A stretch of DNA of 64,000 nt from an uncultured Clostridia bacterium (GTDB lineage Bacteria > Bacillota > Clostridia > Christensenellales > Borkfalkiaceae), in the NCBI GenBank assembly GCA_934247225.1, contig CAKQJE010000002.1, positions 62,001 to 126,000 of the forward strand. The letters run 5' to 3'. Below are positions 9,913 through 17,747 of the stretch, in pieces (position 1 is the first letter of the stretch; each line of letters begins with the position of its first letter). The notes beneath the pieces were generated by a model. The model was not told the origin of the DNA. It did no database searches and saw nothing but the letters and a program-made list of their open reading frames with translations. The translations under genes were made by a program, and so were the position numbers.

Positions 9913-9944
9913 ATTGGGACGGCAAATTGCTTTACCGCCCCAAT
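9913..9944. other. intercistronic hairpin without T tract
   Basis: ATTGGG (9913-9918) pairs with CCCAAT (9939-9944), with inner CGG/CCG and AAA/TTT pairs. No T run follows on the minus strand, so it looks more like an RNA-stabilising or processing hairpin that raises expression of the upstream lipoprotein than a terminator. Confidence 0.5.
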
Positions 9945-9956
9945 AACAATCCGACT

Positions 9957-11627
9957 TTACTTTGTTGTCGCCGTTACGGAAAGCGAAAGAGTGCCGCTCG
10001 CAGATACCGACACCTTAAATGTATATCTGCCGGCTTTCGCGCAAAGGAAATTGCCTCCCCATCCCCAAGTATCCGTTATACCTTCAGGCAAATCAGCTGC
10101 TTTTGCCAATTTAGAAGTATATCCCGGAGTGTAGTATGTATCGGAACGATACGGTGCATGGACGGCAACCGGAATACAGAGATAGAAGTAATCCCCTTCA
10201 ACGAGATCCAACGTAATCGTATATTCCTGAGCCATTCCTTCGGCAGGCGTAGTTACTTTTTCCAAATTTTGAACCGTTGAACCTGCGCCGAAGTTGTTAT
10301 CTTTAAAGACCGACGTTTTGCCGTTATATTCCGATTCTTCTATTTTGAGATTACCGACCGTATCTTTTGTCGCATCCGCATACGACAAACGTCCGCCCAA
10401 AACTTTCCATGTCTGATTCGAAACAAGAATATCGGAAGTTTTATCTACTTCAATAGCTCCTTTCAAAGTATTGGTCGCAGCGTCCAAAGTAACCTTTAAA
10501 GTAAAAGTATAAGTTCCGCCCTTTACCACAACGATGTTACTGCCCATACCGTCCGATTTTTTGAAGCACGCATTGTCGCCGTTGAATTCGGTAATATTCG
10601 TATAGTAGAACATCGTTCCGTCTTCTGCTTTAATGCCGCCTTCCTCTTTCAGCGTGCAATAAGCCAACAGGAACTCATCGCCTTCTGCCAACGTCCACGT
10701 TTGCATCCACGTTCCCGTTCCGTCTGCTTCGTTATCGGAAATCTTGAACATCTCGTAGGGAGAATACTGCAACCTATCTACTTTTGCTCCCCAATTCGTA
10801 CCCGACAATACAGATTCTGTTGTTGTCGCAGCTTTGGAATTACCATAGATATACCAAGTATAATCCGATCTGTCAATCGTAACAGCCGGAGCGTCTCCGT
10901 TGCGAACAACCGTAATAGCGCCGACATTCTTATCATCCGCATCCGTCGTCAAAGTAAGAGTATAATTGCCGCTCACGTTTACCGTAATATTTACCTGACC
11001 GTCGCCAAGACCGGTACCGGGCGCTGCCATATACTCGTTTTCTTTCAAATACTGACCGCCGCGAGCGCCGCCGCCGTCAGCGTCGTTGGTATTCCAGTTG
11101 CCATTTGCATCCTGAATACAGAATTGGAACTGATCCCCTTTGTACAGGTTCAAAGTGATTTTGAACTCGTTTTTCCCTTCTGTTTTCGTAAGAATATTTT
11201 TCCCCTCAATCGGGCCGCCGTTCCAATCGATCTCCGCCAAAGGGCCGCCGGCTGAAGAACTGCCCGCAATCGTCCATTGACGGGTATCTTGTCTACTTGA
11301 CTGCCATTGCGAATACACATTGGTGTCTTTCGTTATGACTGTATCAAAACTCCATTCATGCGTAAAATCCGAGGTGGCAAACCAACCGTTAAAGGCGTAC
11401 CCTTCCTTGCTATACCCCTTATCCGCAGGGATAAAGTTCTCGATTTTCTTTCCCTCATTTACTGTTTCCGTTGTAATCACGGTAGTACCGTCATAAAAGG
11501 TCACCTTATAAGATGTAACGGAATCCGATGGATTCTCACCGCATGCGGCGACCAACCCCAAAGTTAAAGTCATGAGCATTATAATTGTCAGTATGACCGT
11601 AACTTTCCTTAGTTTTGATTTCGACAT
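9957..11627 (-). CDS. surface lipoprotein with starch-binding-like modules
   Basis: A 556-residue secreted lipoprotein (lipobox LVAAC near residue 25-29). One Listeria-Bacteroides-type repeat (about 40-110, ending in NVYSQW) is followed by three related modules of about 130 residues, starting near RQWTIAG, YTWYIYG and QTWKVLG. Each has an aromatic strand, a central 'L-x-x-G-D-x-F' motif and a terminal 'G-x-Y-T-F/L' strand. I do not recognise a named family with certainty; the layout recalls starch-binding SusE/SusF-like modules. It is the first gene of the maltodextrin operon, so glucan capture at the cell surface is inferred. An AGGAGG site lies 10 bases before the ATG. Confidence 0.75.
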   Translation of the reverse strand: MSKSKLRKVTVILTIIMLMTLTLGLVAACGENPSDSVTSYKVTFYDGTTVITTETVNEGKKIENFIPADKGYSKEGYAFNGWFATSDFTHEWSFDTVITKDTNVYSQWQSSRQDTRQWTIAGSSSAGGPLAEIDWNGGPIEGKNILTKTEGKNEFKITLNLYKGDQFQFCIQDANGNWNTNDADGGGARGGQYLKENEYMAAPGTGLGDGQVNITVNVSGNYTLTLTTDADDKNVGAITVVRNGDAPAVTIDRSDYTWYIYGNSKAATTTESVLSGTNWGAKVDRLQYSPYEMFKISDNEADGTGTWMQTWTLAEGDEFLLAYCTLKEEGGIKAEDGTMFYYTNITEFNGDNACFKKSDGMGSNIVVVKGGTYTFTLKVTLDAATNTLKGAIEVDKTSDILVSNQTWKVLGGRLSYADATKDTVGNLKIEESEYNGKTSVFKDNNFGAGSTVQNLEKVTTPAEGMAQEYTITLDLVEGDYFYLCIPVAVHAPYRSDTYYTPGYTSKLAKAADLPEGITDTWGWGGNFLCAKAGRYTFKVSVSASGTLSLSVTATTK

Positions 11628-11656
11628 AGAAATCTGTCCTCCTTTAAAAAAAATTA

Positions 11657-11716
11657 ATTTAATCCGATTTATCTAATCGGTTAAGTAAATTATAACACAG
11701 ATTTTGTATTTGTCAA
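11657..11716 (-). promoter_or_regulatory. maltodextrin operon promoter with two LacI-type operators
   Basis: On the minus strand TTGACA (11711-11716) and TATAAT (11689-11694) are separated by 16 bases. A near-match to the 16-bp site ATTTAATCGGTTAAAT occupies 11671-11686 (14 of 16), just over the expected start of transcription. A weaker match (12 of 16) abuts it at 11657-11672. Position and symmetry point to repression by the divergent LacI-type regulator. Confidence 0.75.
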
Positions 11717-11757
11717 TACCCTTTTTAAAAAAAATGGTAAATTTCTGAAATTTTTTT

Positions 11758-11812
11758 ATTTAACCGATTAAATTAGAATTATATTGACAATCCGGACCTT
11801 TTAGGGTATGAT
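11758..11812 (+). promoter_or_regulatory. lacI-type regulator promoter and upstream operator
   Basis: ATTTAACCGATTAAAT (11758-11773) is the exact reverse complement of the operator at 15831-15846. It lies upstream of TTGACA (11784-11789) and TATGAT (11807-11812), which have 17-base spacing. Transcription should start at about 11818-11820, which is the initiation codon itself, so the message looks leaderless. Confidence 0.75.
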
Positions 11813-11818
11813 ATAGCC

Positions 11819-12961
11819 ATGAAAAACGATAAAGATTTTATTGCAGACGGTACTATTACCATTGCCACAATCGCCAGATTGGCGAATGTTTCTACCGCAA
11901 CTGTTTCTTATGTAATCAATCAACGCACCGATAAGAAAGTGGCCGAAGAAACAAAACAAAAGATTTTGGAGTTATGCCGGAAATACAACTATCAAAAGGG
12001 CGCAACCCGCAAACGCGTAAAGGATAAAAAAACCGTTACTATAGGCGATATTGCAAAAGAAGCGGGCGTCTCCAAAGCAACCGTTTCCTATATTATCAAC
12101 AATAGGCAAGACGTTAAAATCAGCGACGAAACCCGAAAAAAGGTTTTACAGATATGCAATCTGCGCCAATACACCCCTTCTCCGATTGCAAGAGCGTTGA
12201 TATCCGCCGACAGCAGTACCGATAACGTCATCGGCATATATTTTAACCAACGGGCTTACACCTTTTATCGCAACGCGGAAACGCTCGACTTAATCTGCAA
12301 ACTTCAGAACTGTTTATTCGAACACAATTACCGCACGCAAATTCTATCTCCTATTGAATCCGAATCAATCCATGTACAGGAGAATATCGACGGTATACTC
12401 TGTATCGATTTGACAGAAGAACAATTTTACACCTTAAAAGAAAGTTATTATGTTCCGATTGTTGCCATTGATATGACGATAAAGGATTCGTTGTTTTATA
12501 AATCGAACAATGATTTTAACGCAATTATTCAATACGCAAAAGAGAAACTGCAAACTTCTCACATCATATTTATAACAAGCAAATACCAGAATCAGCCGTA
12601 TATGAACAAGTTGAAACGAGCATTGGCAAACGATACTCTTTACGTTGTTCAGACGTACACGGATTTAATTAAGTTCTTGTTGCAACACCCTGACGAATCT
12701 ATTGTTTTCAGCGACGTTTCTCTCTCTGCGTTCTGCTTGTCGTATATCAACCCCGACAAAACAGCCGTATTGTGTTATGATAAAGATATTTTGTTACCTT
12801 CGGAGCGATTAACCCCCGTTTACCTTCCTTCCGACCTGAAAGTGCATAATGCTGTTAAAATGCTGCAATACGCAATACAGCGTAAAGAAACAGAACCTCA
12901 TACATTCAGGTTAACCCCTCAACCGTTAGCCGAGAGAGATTCGAACCCCATCAAGCCTTAA
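11819..12961 (+). CDS. LacI-family regulator with two tandem HTH domains
   Basis: Predicted repressor of the maltodextrin genes. Two complete LacI helix-turn-helix domains stand in series: residues about 13-60 (ATIARLANVSTATVSYVIN) and about 75-122 (GDIAKEAGVSKATVSYIIN). LacI proteins normally have one. The recognition helices TATVSYVIN and KATVSYIIN are almost the same, so both could read the same half-site. The following 250 residues form a divergent LacI effector-type domain (starts NVIGIYF). There is no ribosome site, and the promoter suggests a leaderless message. The last codons (from about 12927) lie inside an inverted-repeat element, so the native C-terminus may have been replaced. 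It is divergent from the operon it probably controls. Confidence 0.9.
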   Translation: MKNDKDFIADGTITIATIARLANVSTATVSYVINQRTDKKVAEETKQKILELCRKYNYQKGATRKRVKDKKTVTIGDIAKEAGVSKATVSYIINNRQDVKISDETRKKVLQICNLRQYTPSPIARALISADSSTDNVIGIYFNQRAYTFYRNAETLDLICKLQNCLFEHNYRTQILSPIESESIHVQENIDGILCIDLTEEQFYTLKESYYVPIVAIDMTIKDSLFYKSNNDFNAIIQYAKEKLQTSHIIFITSKYQNQPYMNKLKRALANDTLYVVQTYTDLIKFLLQHPDESIVFSDVSLSAFCLSYINPDKTAVLCYDKDILLPSERLTPVYLPSDLKVHNAVKMLQYAIQRKETEPHTFRLTPQPLAERDSNPIKP

Positions 12962-13205
12962 AGCCGTCTTTTTTGCCTGTTGCGGCAAATCTTTGCTTGA
13001 AGTACGTACAGTACGTCTGCGCAAATCTTCGTCACAACCGCCTAAAAAATACGGCTTTAAGGTGTTTTGCATTTTAACGGCGATAAATTTAGGAAAATCA
13101 AGGCAAACGAACGCGATAATACTTGTCGTATTATAAGCGAGTTTAACGCCGATTTTGCAAATTTTGCGCCGTTAAAACTTATGTGGTTCGAATCTCTCTC
13201 GGCTA
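12927..13205. repeat. inverted-repeat element with two internal hairpin modules
   Basis: Perfect 21-bp inverted termini lie at 12927-12947 and 13185-13205. Inside are two hairpin modules of nearly equal length: 12956-13062 (arms CCTTAAAGCCGT and ACGGCTTTAAGG, tip palindrome ACGTACAGTACGT at 13004-13016) and 13072-13177 (arms TTTTAACGGCG and CGCCGTTAAAA, tip ATAATAC/GTATTAT). The termini contain TTCGAA and resemble a tRNA T-arm, but no tRNA folds here. No coding sequence is visible. It resembles a miniature mobile or structured repeat element. Confidence 0.7.
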
Positions 13206-13220
13206 CCCGATAAATAAGCG

Positions 13221-13250
13221 AAGAGAGAATCCGTTCGGATTCTCTCTTTT
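13221..13250. terminator. bidirectional terminator between converging genes
   Basis: Perfect stem AAGAGAGAATCC / GGATTCTCTCTT (13221-13232 and 13237-13248) with a four-base loop, followed by a T run on the plus strand and a short A/T tract on the other side. It lies between the plus-strand regulator and the minus-strand amylase gene. Confidence 0.85.
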
Positions 13251-13255
13251 GTTTT

Positions 13256-15451
13256 TTACTGCCAGTTAACCGTTATTTCGCCGGTATTGCTTGCGGGCGT
13301 TGTGTAAGCGTGATTCATGCCGCCTTCCCAAATGACGTTACCCGCTCCGTCGATTTTGATAAATTTATACTCTATCTGCGTATTCGCGGGCACGCTGATA
13401 TCGTAGAACCATGTAGGATATACGCCTATCGTCGGAGTATCGTTAAACAGCGGTCCTATTGCTTTTGTCGAATCCCAACTTCCGAGTTCGGGTACGCTGC
13501 CGACGATATAGACATTCGTCCCATAATCTGTATTCGCGTTATTCACCTTAAAACGAACCGATACTTGAGCGCCCGACAAAATATCGAATCCGGCAAAAGC
13601 CTCACTCGATACACCGCCGGCATTCGTAACAACAACCGCGACTTCCCCGGACACTCCGCCGGGAACAACGGCTTTTATCATGCTGTCCGACCAAGATACA
13701 ATCTGCGCATTCGCCGTACCGAAAGTCACGCTTCCCGTTGAATTGCCGAATCCTCGGCCCGTAATTGTAACGGTATTTCCGGGCTTGCTCATCTTCGGAT
13801 TGATGTTGCCGATAATCGGAGATACTTCATTTGCCGTATATTGCCATACAGCGCATTGACCGGCGCCGAGATAATACTCAGATACGCTGCCGTTTGTTAC
13901 TGTAATATTGCCACCGCCGAGCAGATTTTCCAAAACATCATAATAAGTACCGTTCGGAAGACCTGACGTCAGGTTTTCAAGTTGATAACCGCTGCTCTGA
14001 TTCCTGTTGATTGCCGTCATAACAACGCTGTCACCAAACACTCTTTCAAAAACATAGACATCGTTATTTAACCATCTCTGCTGTGTAGAACCATAGGCGA
14101 GCGCCGGATTGGTTTTGCGCAAAGGAGCCAATTTGGATATAACCTGAAAAGCCCTTCCGGTCTGACTGAATCCGGTCATATCGGCGCGATTATAAGGATC
14201 GCTCTTACCGCCGGCCGCATCCGCCATATACTGCTCCGTACCGTAATAAATGCAAGGAATGCCGCGAGACGTCATTTGCAGCGTGAAAGCAATATCCAAA
14301 GTTAATTCGTTGTAACCGGCTTCCGTCATAAAGCGGGATTGGTCATGGTTGTCCAGGAAAGTAACCTGATCGTTGATAAAGTCATAATCCTGTTCCATCG
14401 CCGTCATCGTGTTATGGAAATCAACCATTGTATATCCGCTCGTCATTGCATTGGACAAAGCGTTGCGAATGGCTGTATTATATCTGAAATCCAACAGGCT
14501 CATTCCGCTCTCGTTTGCAAAATTTTCCATATTTGGTTCGGATGTCGTTGCACTGTGCGACCATTCGCCGAAAATAAATACCGGTTTGTAATCGTATATG
14601 TTGTTCACCCAATTCTTCTGCCAACCTGAAGACATATGTTTGACCGCATCGACGCGAATCCCGTCAACGCCTGCATCCAGCCAGACTCTGATAGAATCTT
14701 TCAGGTATTGATCGGTCGTCGCATTCTGCTGGTTCAGATCTGCCAGCCCGAACAACGGAGCATAAACCGTATGTTCCCACGTATCAAATTCAGCCCATTG
14801 ATCAGAAACATGATTGAATATATTGTTCGTGTCGTTGCTGTAACTGCTTACATACGTGCCGTTTCTGTAAAGAACACCGTCATTCGGTTGGATTACGCCG
14901 TCATATACCGCAAAAGAAGTATGGTTCGGAGCAAAGTCGATTATAACTTTTATGCCTTTAGAATGGGCGGTATCGACAAGTTCTTCAAACTCTTCCATCG
15001 TACCAAAGTATTGATTCGGAGTAAAGAAATCTCGCCCCCAATAACCATGATAAGGCGCGCAGCCGTTTGACGGATCGATATAATCGCTGTTCCGTACGGG
15101 TGACGAAATCCATAACGCCGTGACACCTAAATTCGTAAAGTAGTTCTCATTTAATTTTTGCGTAATTCCTTCCCAATCGCCGCCATGATATTTACGTAAA
15201 TTATTTTTATCGTAAATCTCACCGGTTGGATTGTTGGTCGGATCTCCGTCCACGAAACGATCTGTAACTATTTGATAAATTACATCCGTTGACATGGAAG
15301 AGTAATTTCCCACGCCTGCGTCCGATCCCGTAGTTGCTTGCGCAAACGATGTTTTCGGCAGCAGGTCAAACAAAGAAATCAGTCCGAACAGTAACGAGAT
15401 AATTATAACCATTACCGAGTTCAGAACATATCTCTGTTTAATTTTGCTCAT
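13256..15451 (-). CDS. secreted GH13 enzyme, CGTase/maltogenic amylase type
   Basis: Extracellular starch-degrading enzyme of 731 residues. A signal peptide ends near SFAQA (about residue 37). Catalytic barrel motifs: DFAPNHT, GIRVDAVKH (nucleophile Asp about 267), FIFGEWS (Glu about 294), FLDNHDQSR (Asp about 366). After the barrel come domain C, an IPT/TIG domain (from VSPIIGNINPKMSKPG) and a C-terminal CBM20 starch-binding domain (NVYIVGSVPELGSWD). This five-domain order is that of cyclodextrin glucanotransferase and Novamyl-type maltogenic amylase. The stretch LFGLADLNQQN has Phe where CGTases usually have a Tyr/Phe central residue, so product type cannot be settled. ATG 15451 has a perfect AAGGAGGG site; an upstream in-frame TTG was rejected. 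Confidence 0.92.
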   Translation of the reverse strand: MSKIKQRYVLNSVMVIIISLLFGLISLFDLLPKTSFAQATTGSDAGVGNYSSMSTDVIYQIVTDRFVDGDPTNNPTGEIYDKNNLRKYHGGDWEGITQKLNENYFTNLGVTALWISSPVRNSDYIDPSNGCAPYHGYWGRDFFTPNQYFGTMEEFEELVDTAHSKGIKVIIDFAPNHTSFAVYDGVIQPNDGVLYRNGTYVSSYSNDTNNIFNHVSDQWAEFDTWEHTVYAPLFGLADLNQQNATTDQYLKDSIRVWLDAGVDGIRVDAVKHMSSGWQKNWVNNIYDYKPVFIFGEWSHSATTSEPNMENFANESGMSLLDFRYNTAIRNALSNAMTSGYTMVDFHNTMTAMEQDYDFINDQVTFLDNHDQSRFMTEAGYNELTLDIAFTLQMTSRGIPCIYYGTEQYMADAAGGKSDPYNRADMTGFSQTGRAFQVISKLAPLRKTNPALAYGSTQQRWLNNDVYVFERVFGDSVVMTAINRNQSSGYQLENLTSGLPNGTYYDVLENLLGGGNITVTNGSVSEYYLGAGQCAVWQYTANEVSPIIGNINPKMSKPGNTVTITGRGFGNSTGSVTFGTANAQIVSWSDSMIKAVVPGGVSGEVAVVVTNAGGVSSEAFAGFDILSGAQVSVRFKVNNANTDYGTNVYIVGSVPELGSWDSTKAIGPLFNDTPTIGVYPTWFYDISVPANTQIEYKFIKIDGAGNVIWEGGMNHAYTTPASNTGEITVNWQ

Positions 15452-15470
15452 AGTTTCCCTCCTTAAAGAT

Positions 15471-15586
15471 TTATTTTTCATACAAACGCTTGACTTCTTG
15501 TACAAATTGTACAAAAACGCCGGCTGAAATCAAGTCGTCCGCATTGAACAGATTTTCGTAATCATGAAATTCCGAAGGAATAACCA
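15471..15586 (-). CDS. small ORF upstream of the amylase gene
   Basis: A possible 38-residue peptide starting MVIPSEFHDYENLF and ending FVQEVKRLYEK. AAAGGAAA lies at good spacing before ATG 15586. Its stop is 6 bases before the amylase ribosome site, so it would be translated from the same leader. No homology is recognised and no membrane segment is visible. It could be a real small protein, a leader peptide, or chance. Confidence 0.4.
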
Positions 15587-15830
15587 TTTTATATTTCCTT
15601 TGTCGTCTTCCGTTTTTACAAACTCTTTTGTCTGAACTTTTACCAAAAATAAATCGGTTGAACAATAAAATTTCTCACAGATAAAGTCTTTAATAAACCG
15701 CGTACACACAGTTTCATTATGCTTATTTCAAAAAACAGCCGACTGCCCACCATAGCTTGACTTTATCTCATCGCTTTTTACATATTGGCTTCCACCTATC
15801 TCTATCATAATCATATCCAAACATAAATTT

Positions 15831-15884
15831 ATTTAATCGGTTAAATTACGATTGAATTTTAACACCGAATATTTGACTTGTCAA
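15831..15884 (-). promoter_or_regulatory. amylase promoter with LacI-type operator
   Basis: On the minus strand TTGACA (15879-15884) and TAAAAT (15856-15861) are 17 bases apart. The operator ATTTAATCGGTTAAAT (15831-15846) begins 9 bases downstream of the -10, covering the early transcribed region. It is identical (inverted) to the site upstream of the tandem-HTH regulator, so the secreted enzyme and the uptake operon appear to share a repressor. Confidence 0.8.
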
Positions 15885-15930
15885 TACCTTTTGGAAAATT
15901 TTTTTTGAAAAAAATTTATTTTAAAACCAA

Positions 15931-15962
15931 AAAAAGAGACTATTTATAAATAGTCTCTTTTT
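15931..15962. terminator. perfect bidirectional terminator hairpin
   Basis: A 32-bp perfect palindrome pairs AAAAAGAGACTATTTA with TAAATAGTCTCTTTTT. A and T tracts on both sides allow termination in either direction. It isolates the amylase promoter from the mobile-element debris to the right. Confidence 0.8.
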
Positions 15963-16093
15963 TCCATTGAAAAATTTTTTATAGTCCTAATACATTGCCA
16001 TAAACAGCTCTGTTCAACTATATAATCAGTAAAATTCTCTTAAAATATTATACTATAATATTTTTATCATATGTTTTATATAATTAAATTTAA

Positions 16094-16351
16094 TCAATAA
16101 CCGAATTGCAAATCCGAAAATTTTATAATGACGCTCTTTCAAAAAATTCAAAGATGATGGTAGATTTATTGATAAAAGTAATAATTCTTTATGACGATAA
16201 AATAGAAATGTTTTTCAAAACACCTTTAACAAGAGGCTCCGACGACGATCGGGGCTTTTCTTTTGCGCTAAAAAAGATAGGAATAACTTACGACGTTCCG
16301 CAACGAAAAACCCCTGTTTCACTGCACTTCGATATCTCTTTACGGATTTAG
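16094..16351 (+). pseudogene. large serine recombinase C-terminal remnant
   Basis: An 85-codon open stretch without a proper start. The segment MMVDLLIKVIILYDDKIEMF matches the conserved end of transposon-type large serine recombinases, in which a helix precedes 'V-x-L-Y-D-D-K-I' strands. The catalytic and DNA-binding domains are absent. It is followed by an intrinsic terminator. A family assignment from the tail alone is moderately secure. Confidence 0.55.
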
Positions 16352-16385
16352 GATAATCAAGCACAAAAATATTGAAAAATTAAAA

Positions 16386-16434
16386 GAAACCCAAAACAAA
16401 AGCACTAAAAAGTGTCTCGTTTTAGGTTTCTTTT
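16386..16434 (+). terminator. terminator after the serine recombinase remnant
   Basis: GAAACCCAAAAC (16386-16397) pairs with GTTTTAGGTTTC (16419-16430) around an inner CACT/AGTG stem, followed by TTTT. A second possible partner, TTTTGGGTTTC, follows at once, so alternative foldings exist. Confidence 0.65.
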
Positions 16435-16459
16435 GGGTTTCTAATACGAAATAGCTACA
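16432..16459. repeat. shared left border of accessory segment (copy 1)
   Basis: This 28-bp sequence is identical to 42965-42992. Read on the minus strand it could encode a C-terminus VAISY followed by TAG. It bounds a 134-bp interior here, compared with about 1.1 kb in the other copy. Confidence 0.7.
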
Positions 16460-16519
16460 CATCTATTTCCGTAAAAACCTATCAACTACAGTTGATTCGA
16501 TGTGTTAGCCCAACTGTTT

Positions 16520-16651
16520 TTATTTAGTAATTTCCTTATTTTCATTTAAAATAATTATTACCTGAACAAAATCAGGTTTGAAGGCACTCGAGATAGCATA
16601 ATAAAATCTGATATCGCTGAGAGTTGTTCTTATTTCGTCTTTGGTAATCAT
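16520..16651 (-). pseudogene. 43-codon fragment of a mobile-element regulator-like ORF
   Basis: It begins MITKDEIRTTLSDIRFYYA behind a good AGGAG site and then continues with unrelated residues to a stop. The same 19-residue start recurs at 44177 with a different continuation, which marks a recombination junction. The function of the parent gene is not recognised. Confidence 0.55.
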
Positions 16652-16709
16652 CGTTTCTCCTCGTATTTTATTTAACGATGATACAAGTTATCTCACTGTT
16701 CTTGCCGAT
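16594..16709. repeat. shared right border of accessory segment (copy 1)
   Basis: About 116 bp that is nearly identical to 44120-44235, starting TAGCATAATAAAATC and ending near CTTGCCGAT. It includes the start of the MITKDEIR frame, its ribosome site, and the end of an upstream frame on the minus strand (IGKNSEITCIIVK). Confidence 0.75.
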
Positions 16710-16727
16710 GTGAATCGATACAGTATT

Positions 16728-17747
16728 TTATCGCTGCACTCTGCCGGAGGCGTTGCCGTTCGCAAGGGCTTCCACTTCGGAAACCGAAACCATATTGTAA
16801 TCGCCCTCGATCGAATGTTTTAAGCAACTCGCCGCGACAGCGAATTCAATTGCTTTCTGCGCGTCATAGCCGTTTACAAGCGAATAAATCAATCCGCCTC
16901 CGAAACTGTCGCCACCGCCGACGCGGTCAACGATATGCATCGCATACTTCTTTGAAAAATACGCTTCGCCGTTCGTGTAAAGCATACCAGACCAATTGTT
17001 GTCGTTTGCCGAAAGGCTCTCGCGAAGAGTAATCGCCACGCCTTTGAACCCGAATTTTTCGGTCAACTTTTTGGCGACGGATATGTAACCGTTCCTGTCG
17101 AGTTTGCCCGTGTTTATGTCCGTATTGTCCGCTTCGATTCCGAAAACGTCTTTCGCGTCTTCTTCGTTTGCAATGCAATAATCGACATATAGGCAGACTT
17201 TTGACATTATTTCGTCCGCTTTTTCCTTGCTCCAAAGTTTCTTACGGAAGTTGAGATCGCATGAAACGGTTATGCCTTTTTCTTTTGCTTTTTTGCATGC
17301 TTCAAGAGTTATCGCGGCGCACGCATCCGAAAGCGCGGGTGTTATACCCGTAAAGTGAAACCAAGTAACGCCGTCAAAAATTTTATCCCAATCGAAGTCG
17401 TTTATGCTCGCCGTTGCAATTGCCGAACCTGCTCTGTCGTAAATGACCTTGCTGGGGCGTTGACTTGCGCCTTTTTCGCAATAATAAATACCCACGCGAT
17501 TGCCGCCGCGGACGATTTTGCTCGTATCCACGCCGAATTTTCTTAAACTGTTGACTGCCGCCTGACCTATTTCGTGCGCGGGAAGTTTACTCACAAACGC
17601 GCAATCAACGCCGTAGTTTGCCAAACTTACGGCAACGTTTGCTTCCGCGCCGCCGAACGTGGCTTCGTACTTTTCACTCTGCACAAATCTTAAATAGTTT
17701 TCGGGCGCAAGCCTTAACATAAGTTCGCCGAACGTCACAACTTTCAT
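16728..17747 (-). CDS. kdgK: 2-dehydro-3-deoxygluconokinase (PfkB family)
   Basis: It phosphorylates 2-keto-3-deoxygluconate to KDPG, the step before the aldolase. The 339-residue PfkB/ribokinase fold shows GGAEANVAVSLANYG near residue 32-46 and the catalytic signature DRVGGGDSFGGG near residue 277-288, whose Asp is the general base. ATG 17747 has an AGAGGTGG site, while an upstream in-frame codon has none. It overlaps the eda stop by 4 bases. It is the last gene of the long operon beginning at 40029. The gene set (uxaC, uxaA, uxaB, eda) makes the KDG substrate secure. Confidence 0.93.
   Translation of the reverse strand: MKVVTFGELMLRLAPENYLRFVQSEKYEATFGGAEANVAVSLANYGVDCAFVSKLPAHEIGQAAVNSLRKFGVDTSKIVRGGNRVGIYYCEKGASQRPSKVIYDRAGSAIATASINDFDWDKIFDGVTWFHFTGITPALSDACAAITLEACKKAKEKGITVSCDLNFRKKLWSKEKADEIMSKVCLYVDYCIANEEDAKDVFGIEADNTDINTGKLDRNGYISVAKKLTEKFGFKGVAITLRESLSANDNNWSGMLYTNGEAYFSKKYAMHIVDRVGGGDSFGGGLIYSLVNGYDAQKAIEFAVAASCLKHSIEGDYNMVSVSEVEALANGNASGRVQR

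Larger units (their letters stand above)
15963..16727. other. intergenic region with mobile-element debris
   Basis: No intact gene. It contains a serine recombinase tail (16094-16351), a terminator (16386-16434), two border sequences shared with 42.9-44.2 kb, and a 43-codon fragment (16520-16651). Bases 15963-16090 are AT-rich and show nothing recognisable. The sequence ATCAACTACAGTTGAT at about 16481-16496 is a near-perfect palindrome of unknown role. Confidence 0.6.

Noticed and set aside
13185..13210. A tRNA gene suggested by GGTTCGAATC and an acceptor-like end
   Set aside because: Neither anticodon arm nor D arm can be placed upstream, the T stem pairs poorly, and the same bases occur as an inverted copy at 12927, so this is a terminus of an inverted-repeat element. 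Derivation from a tRNA end or attachment site remains possible.
15471..15665. A longer 64-codon frame from TTG 15665 for the small ORF before the amylase
   Set aside because: The TTG has no ribosome site, while ATG 15586 inside the same frame has AAAGGAAA at good spacing.
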